Below, one piece after another: positions 12,001-24,760 of a stretch of 64,000 nucleotides of DNA; within the stretch, counting starts at the first letter, position 1; every line of letters begins with the position of its first letter. A program made the translations under genes and the position numbers. Under the pieces are notes generated by a model, which made no database searches, was not told the origin of the DNA, and saw only the letters and a list, made by a program, of their open reading frames with translations. This DNA comes from Merluccius polli (taxonomy: Eukaryota; Chordata; Actinopteri; Gadiformes; Merlucciidae): contig JAOPHQ010000890.1 in the NCBI GenBank assembly GCA_030340625.1, positions 26,001-90,000 on the forward strand, given 5' to 3'.

Positions 12001-15000
12001 ATTTTAGGTACCCCAAGGCACCACAGATCTTCACCTAATTATCTTATTGCAGACATTGATGCATTACGACTCACCTATTAATCACTGCGTTAGTAGGATG
12101 AGAACCACAGCAGTACCACAAAAGTATCAGTTAACCATGTAAGATGCTGATGGTGGATTAAAAACAAAAAAAAGCATAATATAATGAATAATCATGCACA
12201 TGATGTGTGTAGAGATTACAATAGAAACGTCATAAGCTGTGATCAAAGCATGGTTGAAACAGTGATTCATATTTAGCAATGATGTGGAACTGGTCACATA
12301 AGCAGCATATAATACCACCCCTCTTAATGGAAAACTCTTAAAGTTGTGGAAAACATGTTAAAAGGGTAAATGTATATCTTTTGGTTTGGCGTGAGCTCAT
12401 GGTTTGATACGGGGGTCTGTACGACACTGTTGGAGAAGACAAAGGTCTTTGTGACGGTACAGACAGGATAATTGAATGTGGATATGATATCACCTCAAAG
12501 CACGAGTGTCAGCCACCCCCCCTACCACCCCACCCCACATCCCACCCCTGCTTGGCAGCTGTGTATATACCCATCATCACTCACACACAACCTGTCTGCT
12601 CACCTCACACGCACACACACACACACACACACACATGCACACAACCAGAGAACAGCTTGTACACAACATAGGGACCTGAATCATTTGATCTTTGGTTTCA
12701 CCCTGTTTTCATGACATCATCGTTGTTAACTTGAGTTCATGTAGCTCTGAAAAAAAATACGACAACATTTAAAATGTAAAAAAATGGCCATTACAAAGAC
12801 ATGGCTTTGTAATGCTACACTCTTCAAAGTTCAAATAAATGTACTTACCAGGTATGGTTTATTCCTAATATACATGTAAGGATCTCTAAAACTAGGCCTT
12901 AGGATTTGAATAGAGGCCTGTTATAATTGTCCTTACATACACCTGACTTATGCTATACAGATTTTTTTCTGTGCAGAATGGAGAAGAAGACAAACAATTA
13001 CCAATGAATAGACCTGCCTTAAAATGGACTGACAATTTGCATATTATATTCAAAATTGTACCTCTAAACTGAAAACGCGTATGTTGTTTCCATTTCAGGC
13101 ATTGGTAAACTATTATGTCTACTTTTTTGAAATTGTACCCAATGTAATAACGTAATAACATACATATGAGGGCTGTACAGAAGTACAAAGTATGTGCAGC
13201 GAGAAGGAGAGTCACAACATGTGTGTGCGATGTACAGGGAAATGCAGGGAGAGAGATTTCTGGATAGAGGTTTTTGTCAGTGCTTGTTGGACAGGTTTCC
13301 TCCTCTTTGAACCGCACCAGCATCCCAGCCCTGGAGGCGTCCAGGCAGACTAGTGAGTGGCAGCACAGAGCGATGGTAGCCAGCAGGCACGGCAGGAGAT
13401 AAAGATGACAAACTCTTCCCCTCTTCGCCTCTGAATCTACAGTCCAGCATTCACACACAGACAGACACTTCCTCCGCAGAACGCTGCAAATCTTCTTCTT
13501 ATCTCAGACTCATCTTTCACCAGGTGAGATCCCACGGGAGGGAAAGTACATCCCGAGCGTTAACTCCGCAAGAAGATGTGACACGTCTGATAGTTGGGCC
13601 TAATCCTGTTTAATACTCAAAAACCATTGTTGGAAGATACGTGGGATTATTAAATGACACTGGCGCTTTTGGATGTATGTGAAATTAAGTGTGACTTCAT
13701 TCCGTCTGGAGCTCAATTGAAACTGTTTTGGGTTCGGGTTTTCGTGACACATATGGTCAAATAACGTAACCAGGCTTTGTCGTTTCATATTCTCGGGACT
13801 ACAACGCACGCACGGCGCTATCCTTTGACCGTACAAGCGTCTTCTATAGCACTACAAGACAGAATATGATTTCACCTGACAAAAGGGAATGACAAATCTT
13901 TCAGTTTGGAAACACATATAATGTATGAGTGAAATGGATATATTACATGTGACATTTGGGTTTCAAATTCTTGCTTTCTCCATTTTTTTTTTGAACTTGT
14001 ACTCTGACACTTCGTAAACATCGCATACCTTTGGTGTCAGACCTGTGATCTGTGCACCTTTGTCTGGCCTGCTTAATGTAACTCGGGGACAACGGTAAGA
14101 CACAAGTTGGCTAGGACAAATGCAATCAGCTTGATAAATACATACACAGTTACTTTCATTGTGAAGCAAACATGACATGGTAACCTTTTTCCAAGATAAT
14201 CCTTAGAGCACACACAAAATGGCATAAAAATGATTTGTCTCGGTTGTCTTCTTGTTCTAAAGCGTGGATGTGTCGCAGATCTTACTGCTTATGACTTTTC
14301 CAAAAATGACCTTTAGCTCGTTAACTCCCTACCTGCCAGGGTTGTCATGGCTACTGACGAGGGACGCAGGTCTGCGATGCCGGCTGAGATGGATGGAAGG
14401 TCGCGCTCCGCCCAGGCGCACCTGGTGACCTTGTCACGAACGATCTCCAGGGAATCTTTATTATTGTATCTCCTCCCTCATCGCTTTCATATAGACAATC
14501 ATTAGGAATGGCACGGATGTCTTGATATTGGACGTGCTGATAGACGACGCCCACTTGACCCCCAGGGATGAATGGGATGGTATTAGGGGTTTTAATGGAA
14601 GACAATCACCGCTGGTTATGTTCAAACACGGTCGTGCCCGTTCATATTCTCTACAGAGAGACATTTTGTTGACATTTTGCGGTTCTTTTATCGCCGTCTG
14701 AGAGCAGATACTAGATACTCCTCAGCCCCCCCCTGATGTTTTGAGAGCAGTATTAAGCTAATTATGTCTTCACTGGCTTCTGAGGGCCCCAGACAACAGG
14801 TAAATTACTGAGCAGCCCCCTCCATCAGTCAAAAGACCCCCACCTCTACCACCTCCACCCCACCGGCCGACCAACTTCTAGCTCTCTCTGAGGCGAACGG
14901 TAGATTACCTCCATAGTGAGCAACGGACCCTCCTCCTGTTTCCTGCCCCAGGGGGCCAGCCATGAAAGAGCTGTCACTTTTCCTCAAGCTGCCACTAACA
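8240..15000. other. intergenic DNA, no gene recognised
   Basis: Holds CA arrays at 9053-9092, 11809-11847 and 12600-12637, several long C runs (8430-8450, 10705-10728, 11330-11350), and GC-richer unique stretches around 9640-9760 and 10000-10200. A hydrophobic open frame on the minus strand near 13458-13300 has no ATG before its hydrophobic core and was not accepted as a gene. Confidence 0.5.
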
Positions 15001-15019
15001 CAGCGGCCAGGGATACGAT

Positions 15020-15095
15020 AACAAGAAGACAGCAGAAGAAGGAGGAGGAGGAGGAGAAGAAGAAGAAGAAGAAGAAGAAGAAGAGAGAGAGGGAG
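15020..15095. repeat. purine triplet repeat (GGA/GAA)
   Basis: GGAGGAGG followed by an almost pure GAA run, then GA dinucleotides. Confidence 0.85.
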
Positions 15096-15299
15096 CTGCC
15101 ATATACATCATGGCTTCTCTCTTCTCTTCACCACAATTTATAGTAATTCATAATTCATAGTCACAATGGTCACAAAAAAGGTTGACCTTGCTCAGTCTGC
15201 AATATGTCACTTATAAATGTGAATGCCATGGTCTAGAACTACAAGCTAAGGTTGTTTATTAATTGTAGAATTTAATGTAAATACACGCTTCACAGTTCT

Positions 15300-15475
15300 T
15301 TTCACTCATTCACCATTTTAGCATTGAGCACGCAGTAGCATAGCGCTACCATGCTGAACACTAACACACAATGTATTAACAAATACACACGTCGATGTTA
15401 TTCCCTCATTCGCCATTTCAGAATTTAGCATACGGTCGTATAGCGCTACCGTGTGCTAAATGCTGATACCCGCTA
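15300..15475. repeat. diverged two-copy tandem duplication
   Basis: Two copies about 85-100 bp apart share TCATTC(A/G)CCATTT(T/C)AG, then AGC(A/G)C or AGCATAC and TA(C/T)AGCGCTACC-like blocks. The inner AGCGCTACC core is retained in both. Confidence 0.5.
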
Positions 15476-16559
15476 AACGGTAATTACCCCTCATCCCAGA
15501 GTGATGTTGTATCTGTTGGATGGAAACAGGGTAACCTGGAGGGAGGTATTTGGTTGGGGGGGGGGGGTTAATGACAGGGGGGAAGATGACAAGCCTTTCA
15601 CAAGCGCCAATATCTGTATTCAGGAAGTGCCGAACACCTGGTTCCAGGTACCTCTTGTCGGCACGGCGACCACATCAGGTATGCAGCGGTACACCACCGC
15701 TCCGAGATCCTTCTCCTTTAAAATTATCCCGTCCTCCCCTTGCTTATCTCACCTCCACACGGAGCGATTAAGCCCTCAGCCCCTCAGCCCCACAGCCCTC
15801 TCTTCCACACTGGGTTGTTAATAGGTCATTTGGCCCTAACTGCCGGTTTATAACTCACCGCTAATAATAGGAGGCAAACCGCCAGCCTTTGAAGGAGAGG
15901 AGAGGAGCCGGTCTTTTTTGGAAGATGGATATGCGAGAGGTCCCCGGGGATCGTCGCGATACCATCTCACCCTTCTCATGTCTTCGGGCTCTCGGTTCGC
16001 TCGGTTTCTCTTCATCAACACTTTCACTGCTGGCGGTGTAGGGTGTCCCCCCTGTGGATCCATGTTTCGTTGTACTTTGTTAAAGAGCAATTGCAGGCTT
16101 TTTTACGGTTTGTTCGTCCGAGTTGTTTTTTAGTCGCGGGCCTGTGACGCTGACGGGAAGATTTATGAAACCTCTTGTCATTTATGAAAATGTATCACCT
16201 GATGATTTACTTTACGTTACTTTTACAAAACGCTCACATTCGGGTTTGACTTTTTTTCCACCTGTGTGACTTACTGTCTACTCCCGGCTCATTTACCACA
16301 ACACAGCGATGTGAGCGGGTTCCCCGGAGACGGACCTAACAATGTTCCCTTTATGTGTCCCTGCTCAGGATCTACCCCACCCTACAGCTCACCCTCCCTG
16401 CCCCAGCCACCCTACCCCTCTCTCCAGTCACCAGTCCCAGCCACCCTACCCCTCTCCTCAGCCACCCTACCCCTCGGCCCCAGTGTTCCCAGCAGACAGC
16501 TCCAGGGTCAGCATCTCAGGTGAACCTTACCTGCAGCTGAACTCACCTGGCTTCCTCAA

Positions 16560-17035
16560 GTTGTAGCCGCCAGCTCTCTCTCTTTCTCTCTTTCTCTCTT
16601 TCTCTCTTTCCCTCTTTCCCTCCCTCCCTCCCTCCCTCCCTCCCTCCCTCCCTCCCTCCCTCCCTCCCTCCCTCCCTCCCTCCCTCCCTCCCTCCCTCCC
16701 TCCCTCCCTCCCTCCCTCCCTCCCTCCCTCCCTCACTCCCTTGCTCTCTATCTTTAGCTCTCTAAGCTCTCTCTCTCTTCCCCTCCCTCCCTGTTCCTTT
16801 CTTTCTCTCACTCTTTTCCTCTCATTATCTTCTTTCCTCTCTTTTTTTCTCGCTCTCTTTCTCCCTCCCTCTTCCTTTGAGCTCTGTCACTCTCTCTCCC
16901 CCCTTACTTGCTCACTCTTTTTAGCTTTCTTTTTTCCCTCCCTATTGCTCTCTCTCTCTCTGTCTCCCTCCCTCCCTCCCTCCCTCTCTCTCTCTCTCTC
17001 TCTCCCTCTCTCTCTCCCTCTCTGCCGGTGTCTCT
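16560..17035. repeat. pyrimidine tract with (TCCC)n tetranucleotide array
   Basis: The 16613-16735 segment is an almost pure TCCC array of roughly 30 units. It is flanked by CTCTCTTT-like and (CT)n sequence to 17035. The minus-strand frame GREGGREGGREG is its translation. Confidence 0.9.
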
Positions 17036-17284
17036 CATCCGCTAAACAAACAGTGAATTCCAGGGCTATACCCTGCGGCTGTGTCTCTACCACCACTCTT
17101 AGCTCCACTACCTTTTAGATTGAGCTTCTAAAGAGTGAAGGGTTAGCAGGTTATCTAGCTCCATGTTTTGCTGCACACATCAAGGTTTCTACCATATCAT
17201 CACATTTAGGATTATAGAATGACTTTTTTTTTAAATTGAGCAGAAAATGTTTTATAGAAGGTTATTATGTGTAATCTTTTTCTT

Positions 17285-17700
17285 GGTGGTGGTGGGGAAG
17301 GTGGAGTACTTAGCGGTGGGGGTGTTAGTGGGGTGGAGAAGGTGGAAGTGGTGGTGATGATGGTGGTGGTAGAGGAGATGGTGTTAGTGGTGGTGGTGAT
17401 GATGGTGGTGGTGGAGGAGATATTGTAAGTGGAGGTGATGATGCTGGTGGTGGAGGAGATGGTGTAAGTGGTGGTTGAGGTGGTATGAGGAGGAGGAGGA
17501 GGTGGTGGTAGTGCTACTAGCGCTACCACCACCTCCATCACCTGGTAGTGATGACGATAATGATGGTGGTGATGGTGATAATGATGGTGGTGATGGTGAT
17601 GGTGATAATGATGGTGGTAATGGTGATAATGATGTTGGTGATGGTGGTGGTGATGGTGATAATGATGGTGATAATGGTGGTGGTGGCGGTAAAGGTGGGG
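17285..17700. repeat. imperfect GGT/GAT triplet-rich tract
   Basis: Long G-rich run of GGTGGTGATGATGG-type motifs with an interruption near 17495-17545. Frames across it encode low-complexity Asp/Gly/Val/Met or Thr/Ile/His strings. Confidence 0.85.
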
Positions 17701-18117
17701 AGGGCAGGAGGTAGGAATGCCTTGCAGACTCCCTCCTCCACAGATGATTAAACAGGTAGCAGTCTAGAGTGTCTGGGGGAGAACACACAGGAGGACGTTT
17801 TACTACCTGAGGACAAGACAGAGCTGTGGCATTCCTGCTGTGGTGTGCACGTCTGCTGTAAAAATACTCTCTGAGACGCACGCAAGCACACAGACACACA
17901 CACACACACACACACACACAGGCATGGGATGGCGGTGTAAAGTGGTCACGCATCCTGGTGGATCTGTCACCAGATGCTTAGTGTGTCCCACCATCGCTGA
18001 TGGCTGCGGCCCCCATCGCTTTGTCTGCCTGCCTGCTCCACAACACGGACTGGTTCACATTCCCAGCACTGATCCTAGTCCTTGGTCCTAGTCCTGGGTC
18101 CTACTCCTGAGTGTTAG

Positions 18118-18150
18118 TCCCGGGTCCTACTCCTGGAGTAGGACCCGGGA
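18118..18150. repeat. perfect inverted repeat, 16-bp arms
   Basis: Left arm TCCCGGGTCCTACTCC and right arm GGAGTAGGACCCGGGA with a single-base centre. It sits in a degenerate CCTAGTCC/TGGTCC-rich stretch. Confidence 0.9.
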
Positions 18151-18262
18151 TCAGTCAGAATTGAAAGAATTGAATTGCATGGGTCTGGATCTGGACTGGT
18201 TACTGTCTGTATTGGTTTGGTTCCAGGTCTATGCTGGTTTGGGTCTGGTCTGTGTCCAGTGT

Positions 18263-18341
18263 GACCCGAACCAGCCCAGAGTCTGTGTCTGGTACTGGAA
18301 CCAGTCCAGTACCAGACACAGACTCTGGGCTGGTTCGGGTC
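18263..18341. repeat. perfect inverted repeat, 37-bp arms and 5-base loop
   Basis: Left arm 18263-18299 starts GACCCGAACCAGCCCAG. Right arm 18305-18341 is its exact reverse complement, ending CTGGGCTGGTTCGGGTC. The loop is ACCAG. Confidence 0.92.
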
Positions 18342-18726
18342 TGTTCTGGTTTTTGTAGCGTTGAGTCTTCAGTTGAAAATGAACTCTGATATGAACAGGA
18401 GTGGACTAGACCTTTGGCTTCAAGTAAATGGCAGTATGATCAAGACAAACATTTTGCTGCTTAATGACACAACATATTTGTCATCTGAAAATCCCCTGAA
18501 ACCGGCTCAATTTAAAGACACATCCGTCACATCAGGAGAGACAAGCCCTGACTCTGGGGCCATTTCTGTGTGAAACTCATCGCCCCCAAAATCCATTTAC
18601 AACTGACACCCTGCATTCCTCCATTGATTTGTTACCCAGACCCACAACATCTCACTAAGAAGCATCCAGGAATGCCCTGCCGAGAGGCGTAGGAAAGACG
18701 AAAATAGACACAGATAGACAGACAGA

Positions 18727-18752
18727 CAGATAAAGACAAAGAGACAGCAAGA

Positions 18753-18795
<43 letters not shown>
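18727..18795. repeat. (GA)n microsatellite
   Basis: GA dinucleotides preceded by short GACA units at about 18705-18730. Confidence 0.85.
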
Positions 18796-18796
<1 letters not shown>

Positions 18797-19805
18797 CAGA
18801 GACAGTGAGCTTTAGTCGGATTTAATGACTGTCGGTTGTTGTATACACTAAACTGTGTGCCTAAGCCTTTTCCATCGTATTTACATTTAAATAACCATGG
18901 GAAGGATCTCGGTATCAAAGTGCTTTTCTCCGCGCTGTCCGAGCCGTCTCCCAGATTAAGCGTTTGGTGAAAACAAACATTGAAACACACAGAGAAAAAC
19001 AGTGGCAGGAATCCCTTAATTACAGTTGGGAAAACACACCGCTGTTTTATTCCATGGTTTGGGAAAACTCACCGATCTAATGACGCATATCCTTACACAT
19101 TCTGTGCTTATTATGTTTGAATTCCGTTTGAGCGGACAGCGGGGGAAACAAACACTAATGGGTGTTGTTGGTACACCAGAGCATTCAGGACTACACTTTT
19201 TGTTTGCTGATAAGAGGTCACCTGATACAATCTCCATCATATAATTTGAAGAAAGAAAATTCTTTGAGCTGATAAGAGTTACACAGACATAATCAATCAT
19301 TTAATTTGCAAAGAAATGCTCAAAAGCTCTGTTTTTTGGAGCTGATAAGAGTTCAATAGATACGATCTCAATCATATCAATTGAAGTAAGAAATGCTAAG
19401 AAATACACGTATTTTGAGCGGATACGGGTTCAACAGATACATGCTCAATCAGATCGCTCGGAGAGAAAAAAAGTCAGTAAATATGTTGGAGAGAACAAAC
19501 ACTAAAACAAACACAGAAACGACACATGTTATGATTCAAGCTCCAGAAATGCAGTTTAGTCTTCAATCTGATTATTCCTGCCGTTGCTTGCTGGTGTAGT
19601 TTGTACTCGCGGGAAGAAAACCTTTTGCGCTAGCTATTGGGCGGTATCCGGTTGAATCTGGCGGTGGCAAACTTTTCACAGTGTAAATAAATCACCTTGA
19701 AACTGAGCCGGTCTTGGCAGAGCGCAACAAGGGCCTGTGATTGAGAACTCAAGTAATGTTGCCCTGCGCTGTGTGTCTGCCTGTGTGGTGTCTATGTGTC
19801 TTTCT

Positions 19806-19807
<2 letters not shown>

Positions 19808-19847
<40 letters not shown>

Positions 19848-20078
19848 ATGTGCGTGCATGCATGGTTGTCTTTTTGCGTTCACCTGCATGTGTGTGTATG
19901 TGTGCGTGCATGCATGTGTGTGCAGAATGCAAGTGTATGTGTGTGTGTGTGCATGTGTGTGTGTGCATATGTGTGTATGTGTGTTTTCTATTGCGTGTGC
20001 GTCCCTGTTTGTTTGTGTGTGTGTGTGTGTATATGTGTTTGCATGTGTGTTGTGTGTTCCTGTTTGTGTGTGCATGTA

Positions 20079-20120
<42 letters not shown>

Positions 20121-20165
20121 TGCAGAATGCATGTGTGTGTGTGTGTGTGTGTGTGTGCATGCAGT
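19808..20165. repeat. (GT)n compound microsatellite
   Basis: Several GT runs broken by TGCATG-type steps. Frames on both strands of the CVCVCV / THTHTH type are artefacts of this array. Confidence 0.92.
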
Positions 20166-20344
20166 ATGCATGCCACACAGTGAGGCGGCGTTGGGATCCG
20201 TCATCAGAACCATTATCCTTTGTCCAGCCCAGACCGCCTCCGCCAGGCGATGAAAGTTCAGGTTAAAGAGCAGCCCTCCCCCCGGCCGCCCCATACCCCC
20301 CCCCCCCCCCACGCTCACGGCTTTCTTTAATCCCCAAATTAATT

Positions 20345-20370
20345 TGTCCTTGATAGAGCTATCAAGGACA
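20345..20370. repeat. 12-bp-arm palindrome
   Basis: TGTCCTTGATAG and CTATCAAGGACA flank a two-base centre. Confidence 0.85.
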
Positions 20371-22054
20371 GCCGAGTCCACGGCCCCCGACGCTGCGCTG
20401 ACTCACTGCAGACTGACCTTCTGGAAGGATCCTTCAGAGGGGGGAAATGAAAACCACCTACACACACACCTGAGCACTGGAATAGAGACGGGGTAAAAGG
20501 GAGATGTGTGTTCCTTAGTGGTACGAAAGAGAGGGCTCATCTGCTGTCCGTTTTACAAGTTTGGTTTCAATTCCCCTTTTTAACGTCGAGACCGAGGACG
20601 GCAACAGGGACCGGGCCGCCGGTCCAGCTGGTCCGGCGACGGAGCGATCCAGAACGACACAGAGCGAGACCCACAGGGAGTTGACTCGGCCCGGCCCAAC
20701 ACACCAGTGGGGCCACCCACACAAAATATGCTTCTCATAACAGTTCCAATCTGCGCTGATAACAGCAGAGCCAAGATAAATACCAGGCTGTCCCACTGCC
20801 AGCCTCCCGGTTTACATTGTAAATACTGCTGGAGTGTGCTAGACAGCCGCTCAACAACAACCATGCTACCACCCCCCCCCCCATCACCACCTTCACCAGC
20901 ACTACTACCATCGCCACCTCCTCCACACACCCCTCCACCCTCACCGCCATCACCTCCACCATATATAAATCATAGATTTCATGTTTCGTGATCATGTTCA
21001 TGTTCATGTTCTTCACTATTTATTATTACAACTGACTGTCACTTTTTCTTTTATTGTCAATCAATGGGGATGAAAAAGTGACATAGTGTAGATTGAGCAA
21101 ATAAATACAAGTAGATCATTGTTGTGCACGGAAATGATGCAATTAAAAAAAACATGAGTCTTTTGCTCAGAGGATTATCCGCAGTTTGTTTTCAATACAT
21201 AAAGTGTTTTGCGAAGGGCAAGGGGACGACGAAGGGGACGGCTTCTCGATCACCCGCAACACGTCAACAGACGATGAAACGGATTCCTCATACACCTCGC
21301 CGTGTTTATCAAACACGGGAGCAAAGACAAGATACCTGCCGCCTCTGAGAGGAGGAGTGACGAGGGGGGGGGGGGAGGGAGGTGAGGGATGGGGAGGGGG
21401 GGGGGGGGGAAACGAGGAGGGGGACATCGGGACATCAAGTGTGGTGCGGACAGACGCGTGACGGAAGGCAAGGCGAGCCGCTCTTTGTTGCGCGGTCAGG
21501 TGTCGTCTGGTGTGTGAGACCCCCCTGACCCCCGCCATAATCCCCGCAAACAGCGGGCCTGACCCCCGGGGGCCCGCTGGGGGCCGTCAAGGGCCACAGA
21601 CCACAGAGGGAACACCGCCGGCCCTGTGTGTGCCTAAGCGTGTTCGCATGTTCAGCTGGACATGGGGCAACATGTGTCATGAGCTCTCCTCAGCTCGGCG
21701 GGAATATTTGTTTACGCACTACAAATGAGTGAAAACATCTGACGCACATCTGATGCAATATGATACTGTGATGCTAGCATTGTTATGCTAATGACAAATA
21801 GTTGCTAACTTGCTCTTCATGTTTTTTTTTACGCTACTTACGTACCATTTTGCTAACAAACAACAGCTAACTGTAGGCATATGTCTTAAAATGACAAAAC
21901 CATAACTTAGCAGAAAGACATTTGTACAAATATGTACAAATACACAAGCATTAAAGGAACGTATATGGTGGTATAGCGTCTTGCTCAAGGGTGGGGTAGC
22001 AATGTCAGCCGTTAAACCCAGAAGCTTTTATCTGGGTGTGGGGAACCTGTAACC
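20371..22054. other. intergenic DNA, no gene recognised
   Basis: Contains CAC/TCC-rich sequence at 20865-20960, long G runs at 21365-21420, and a 12-bp stem (TGTCACTTTTTC at 21037 pairing with 21072-21083). No gene structure is supported. Confidence 0.45.
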
Positions 22055-22422
22055 CAGTGGTTCCCAATGTTTTTTTTTTTTAATGAAAATGTTTGCGACC
22101 CCAACTTTAACTTTTGTGCATCTGCTTCCACATAAATTGCTTTTACCCAATCAACATCTGCCGGTAATATCGATGTCCCGGTGAACGTAATCGCATCGCT
22201 CAACTACACACTAAGTGATTAGTAGTAGTTTGCGTGTGGCTATGAATCATTAGGAAGTCGGTTCGTATATACAGGACGTCTATGAGACGTCTGTGAGAAA
22301 CAGAAAAGGTTTGCTAAAAATGGATAATCAAATATCCAAAGCTTATGTCAGCGATCTCCTGCGACCCCATGCATATCAAGGGACCCCAAGTTGGGTCCTG
22401 ACCCCAAGGTCGGGAACCACTG
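22055..22422. mobile_element. non-autonomous hAT-type element
   Basis: Terminal inverted repeats CAGTGGTTCCC (22055-22065) and GGGAACCACTG (22412-22422). Flanking 8-mers CTGTAACC and CTCTCACC match at 6 of 8 positions, consistent with an aged 8-bp hAT duplication. Internal sequence is non-coding. Confidence 0.75.
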
Positions 22423-23588
22423 CTCTCACCACCGTGGGCCCGCCTGCCTCACCTTAACAAACTGTTAATGTACTGTACACGGCCCCTGTCCCCCAAGGGC
22501 CCCGGCCCCGTCGGCCCCTCCCGCCCGCGTGTCTTCGTCCACAGCCATCTTTTGATCATCTCCACCTCTCGAACAGCCCAGAGCCCCGTTCTAACTCCTA
22601 ATAGTCCAACTGCTTTACCATGTTAACAAGATTAGACACATATCGCCAGCCTTGACTGACAGAGGGGTGTTTTCCACATGGGTTGAAAAGCGGTGGTGGT
22701 GGGGGGTGGGGGGGGGGGGATTCCCCGTATCGATGCCGTTGATGAGTCTCTTCCCTCGGCTGTCGACTAACGAACTGATGCTAATTGACACGGTAGCAGA
22801 TGAAAGGGGTTGGAATGCAGCCAGGAGTGGCAGACATTTTGCAGTAAACCACAGGGGATTCCTTGAAAAGCTACTGATTGATGGCTGGCGTGTGAGGAAA
22901 AACCATTCGGTTGTTTTCCTTGCCGTAGGAAAAGATTATTTGTTTTTCATACGTTGGACAATGGATGAAAGTCAATTGTATGACTCTTGCCTCGCCTCTG
23001 ACTCTTATGAAGTGCATTGTTCTGAGTTTCATTGATGTATATTTTGTCCTGCCTATTTGGGAAAATATCGACTTAGACCAGCTAGTTTAACAAATGCATA
23101 CACACTGAAAATAACCCTGGCAAGTGTGTATTCCAATACATCATGTTGTTGTTCTGAACTCAGAGGTGAAGGCAGGAGACTTTCTGGTGTGTCAAACCGT
23201 CACACAGAAAGGGTCAAACCCTTGCATCAATGAGTACAAGCAGAAACACATGCTTAGATAAATCAGACGTTCATCTATGTCTCCTCCTCCTTGCCTGAAG
23301 ATACAGATCAGGAGCATCTACAGTGGGATGTGCATGGCTGCAGCGTTGAGTGCTGGGAATGTCCTCGGCCACTCTTTTAACCCAGCGCCGGCTTAATAAC
23401 CCGGGAGCCAATCAGCGGCCGAGGTGTCTCTTCTAGGACCTGACACTCTATACCCGTTTATCCCCCATTAGACACCACTAATGTGGTGATAAAAGGGACG
23501 ACTGGGCTAGCTTTGTGCAGTGAGTGTGCACTCTACATGCACAAGCGCTTCAGGGAGCATTGGTGGAGCACACACACGCGCACTCACG

Positions 23589-23674
<86 letters not shown>

Positions 23675-24609
23675 GATTCCCACTGGGGTCACCCATGCTA
23701 AGAAATGTATGCACTCACAGTTTTGAAGTAAGTGACTGCAGGCAAACAGTGCATGTGTTCTAGTCTAGTGGACTTGGATGGTGGTGGACGACATGGGAGA
23801 CTGAACCCCTGAAAAGAACAACTTACAGTTTATATGTGAGCCACAAATAGAGAAGATAGCAGCTTTCTCCTCCCAGTCGGTCCGTATCAGGGCCAGCGCT
23901 GCGAACAGGTGGTGGATTTTTCCGCTGGCTGCTTTGACTGAGGGCCTGGGAACAACACTTTTCTCGGAAAATAACAAACCAACTCCCACCAGGGACAACC
24001 TACAACTTCCTGGGAGTTCCTGGAAAGCGGGGTGATGTTGCTTCAGAGATGATGGCTTCTGTTGCTGGTTCACTGTGAAAATGTACAGAAGTGTCCTCGA
24101 TGTTCATTAAACAAACACCTAAGGAGTTTCCACTGATCTGCTGTCAGATTGTTGTATCTGGTCTGAATGAGAGGCCTGCTTCATGGCAGCACTGCCCCTA
24201 GTGGTCACACACATTATTACTCGACAGACATGGGAGGCCTCTGATGTTTAGAAAGGCAAGAACTAATGGCTTCCTCGGTTTGTGTAAACTATAGGTTATC
24301 TTCTACATGTTAAAGAAAACACAGGGGGGAATCACTGTTTCTCCCTGAATCTGGTGGATTTATTCCCTGAATTTATTTCGGATGCCATGGTCTCCAAAGT
24401 GATTAATCTGAATTTTCCTACCGCTTTAGACCTTGAAAAATGTAAGAAAAAGAAAGAAAAAGAAAGAAAAAGAAAGGTCAAGGGTTATACATTAACTCCT
24501 GTCTCCAAAACTATTTCAGAGAGTCTGTGCTGATTAATTATAAACCCACTAGTTTGCCTAAAGGCCAAAACAACACACTGACATCATTTGAGATTGTGAA
24601 GCAAGATAG
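22423..24609. other. intergenic DNA, no gene recognised
   Basis: A 127-codon frame at 22652-23035 shows no domain and no partner exons. The main feature is the CA array at 23590-23670. A short (AAAAAGAAAG)n patch lies at about 24445-24476. Confidence 0.45.
23580..23672. repeat. (CA)n microsatellite
   Basis: Nearly pure CA run of roughly 40 units. Confidence 0.95.
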
Positions 24610-24760
24610 AGTAGCGCTTTTCAACTCCCGGCCAAAAGGTACTGGGTTCGATCTTGCATGTCCTCCTCAATCTACCTGTATGTATCCTTGAGTAGGAAGC
24701 CTAACGTCCACCTTGTGTATCTGAATTCACTGCAAGTCGCTTCGTGACTCGATGTAGTAC
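24610..24760 (+). mobile_element. tRNA-derived SINE
   Basis: CAACTCCCGGCCAAAAGGTA then CTGGGTTCGATCTTG (B box), CTACCTGTATGTATCCTTGA and a GAATTCACTGCAAGTCGCTT tail. Confidence 0.75.

Noticed and set aside
18263..18341. 37-bp-arm hairpin as a microRNA precursor
   Set aside because: Perfect complementarity without bulges and low-complexity CTGGT motifs fit an inverted duplication better than a microRNA; small-RNA data would be needed.
19749..20381. Frames of 120-210 residues rich in Cys-Val or Thr-His
   Set aside because: Translations of (GT)n/(CA)n on both strands.
22652..23035. 127-codon + strand frame starting MTDRGVFSTW
   Set aside because: No recognisable domain, a poly-Gly stretch from a G run, and no flanking exons.
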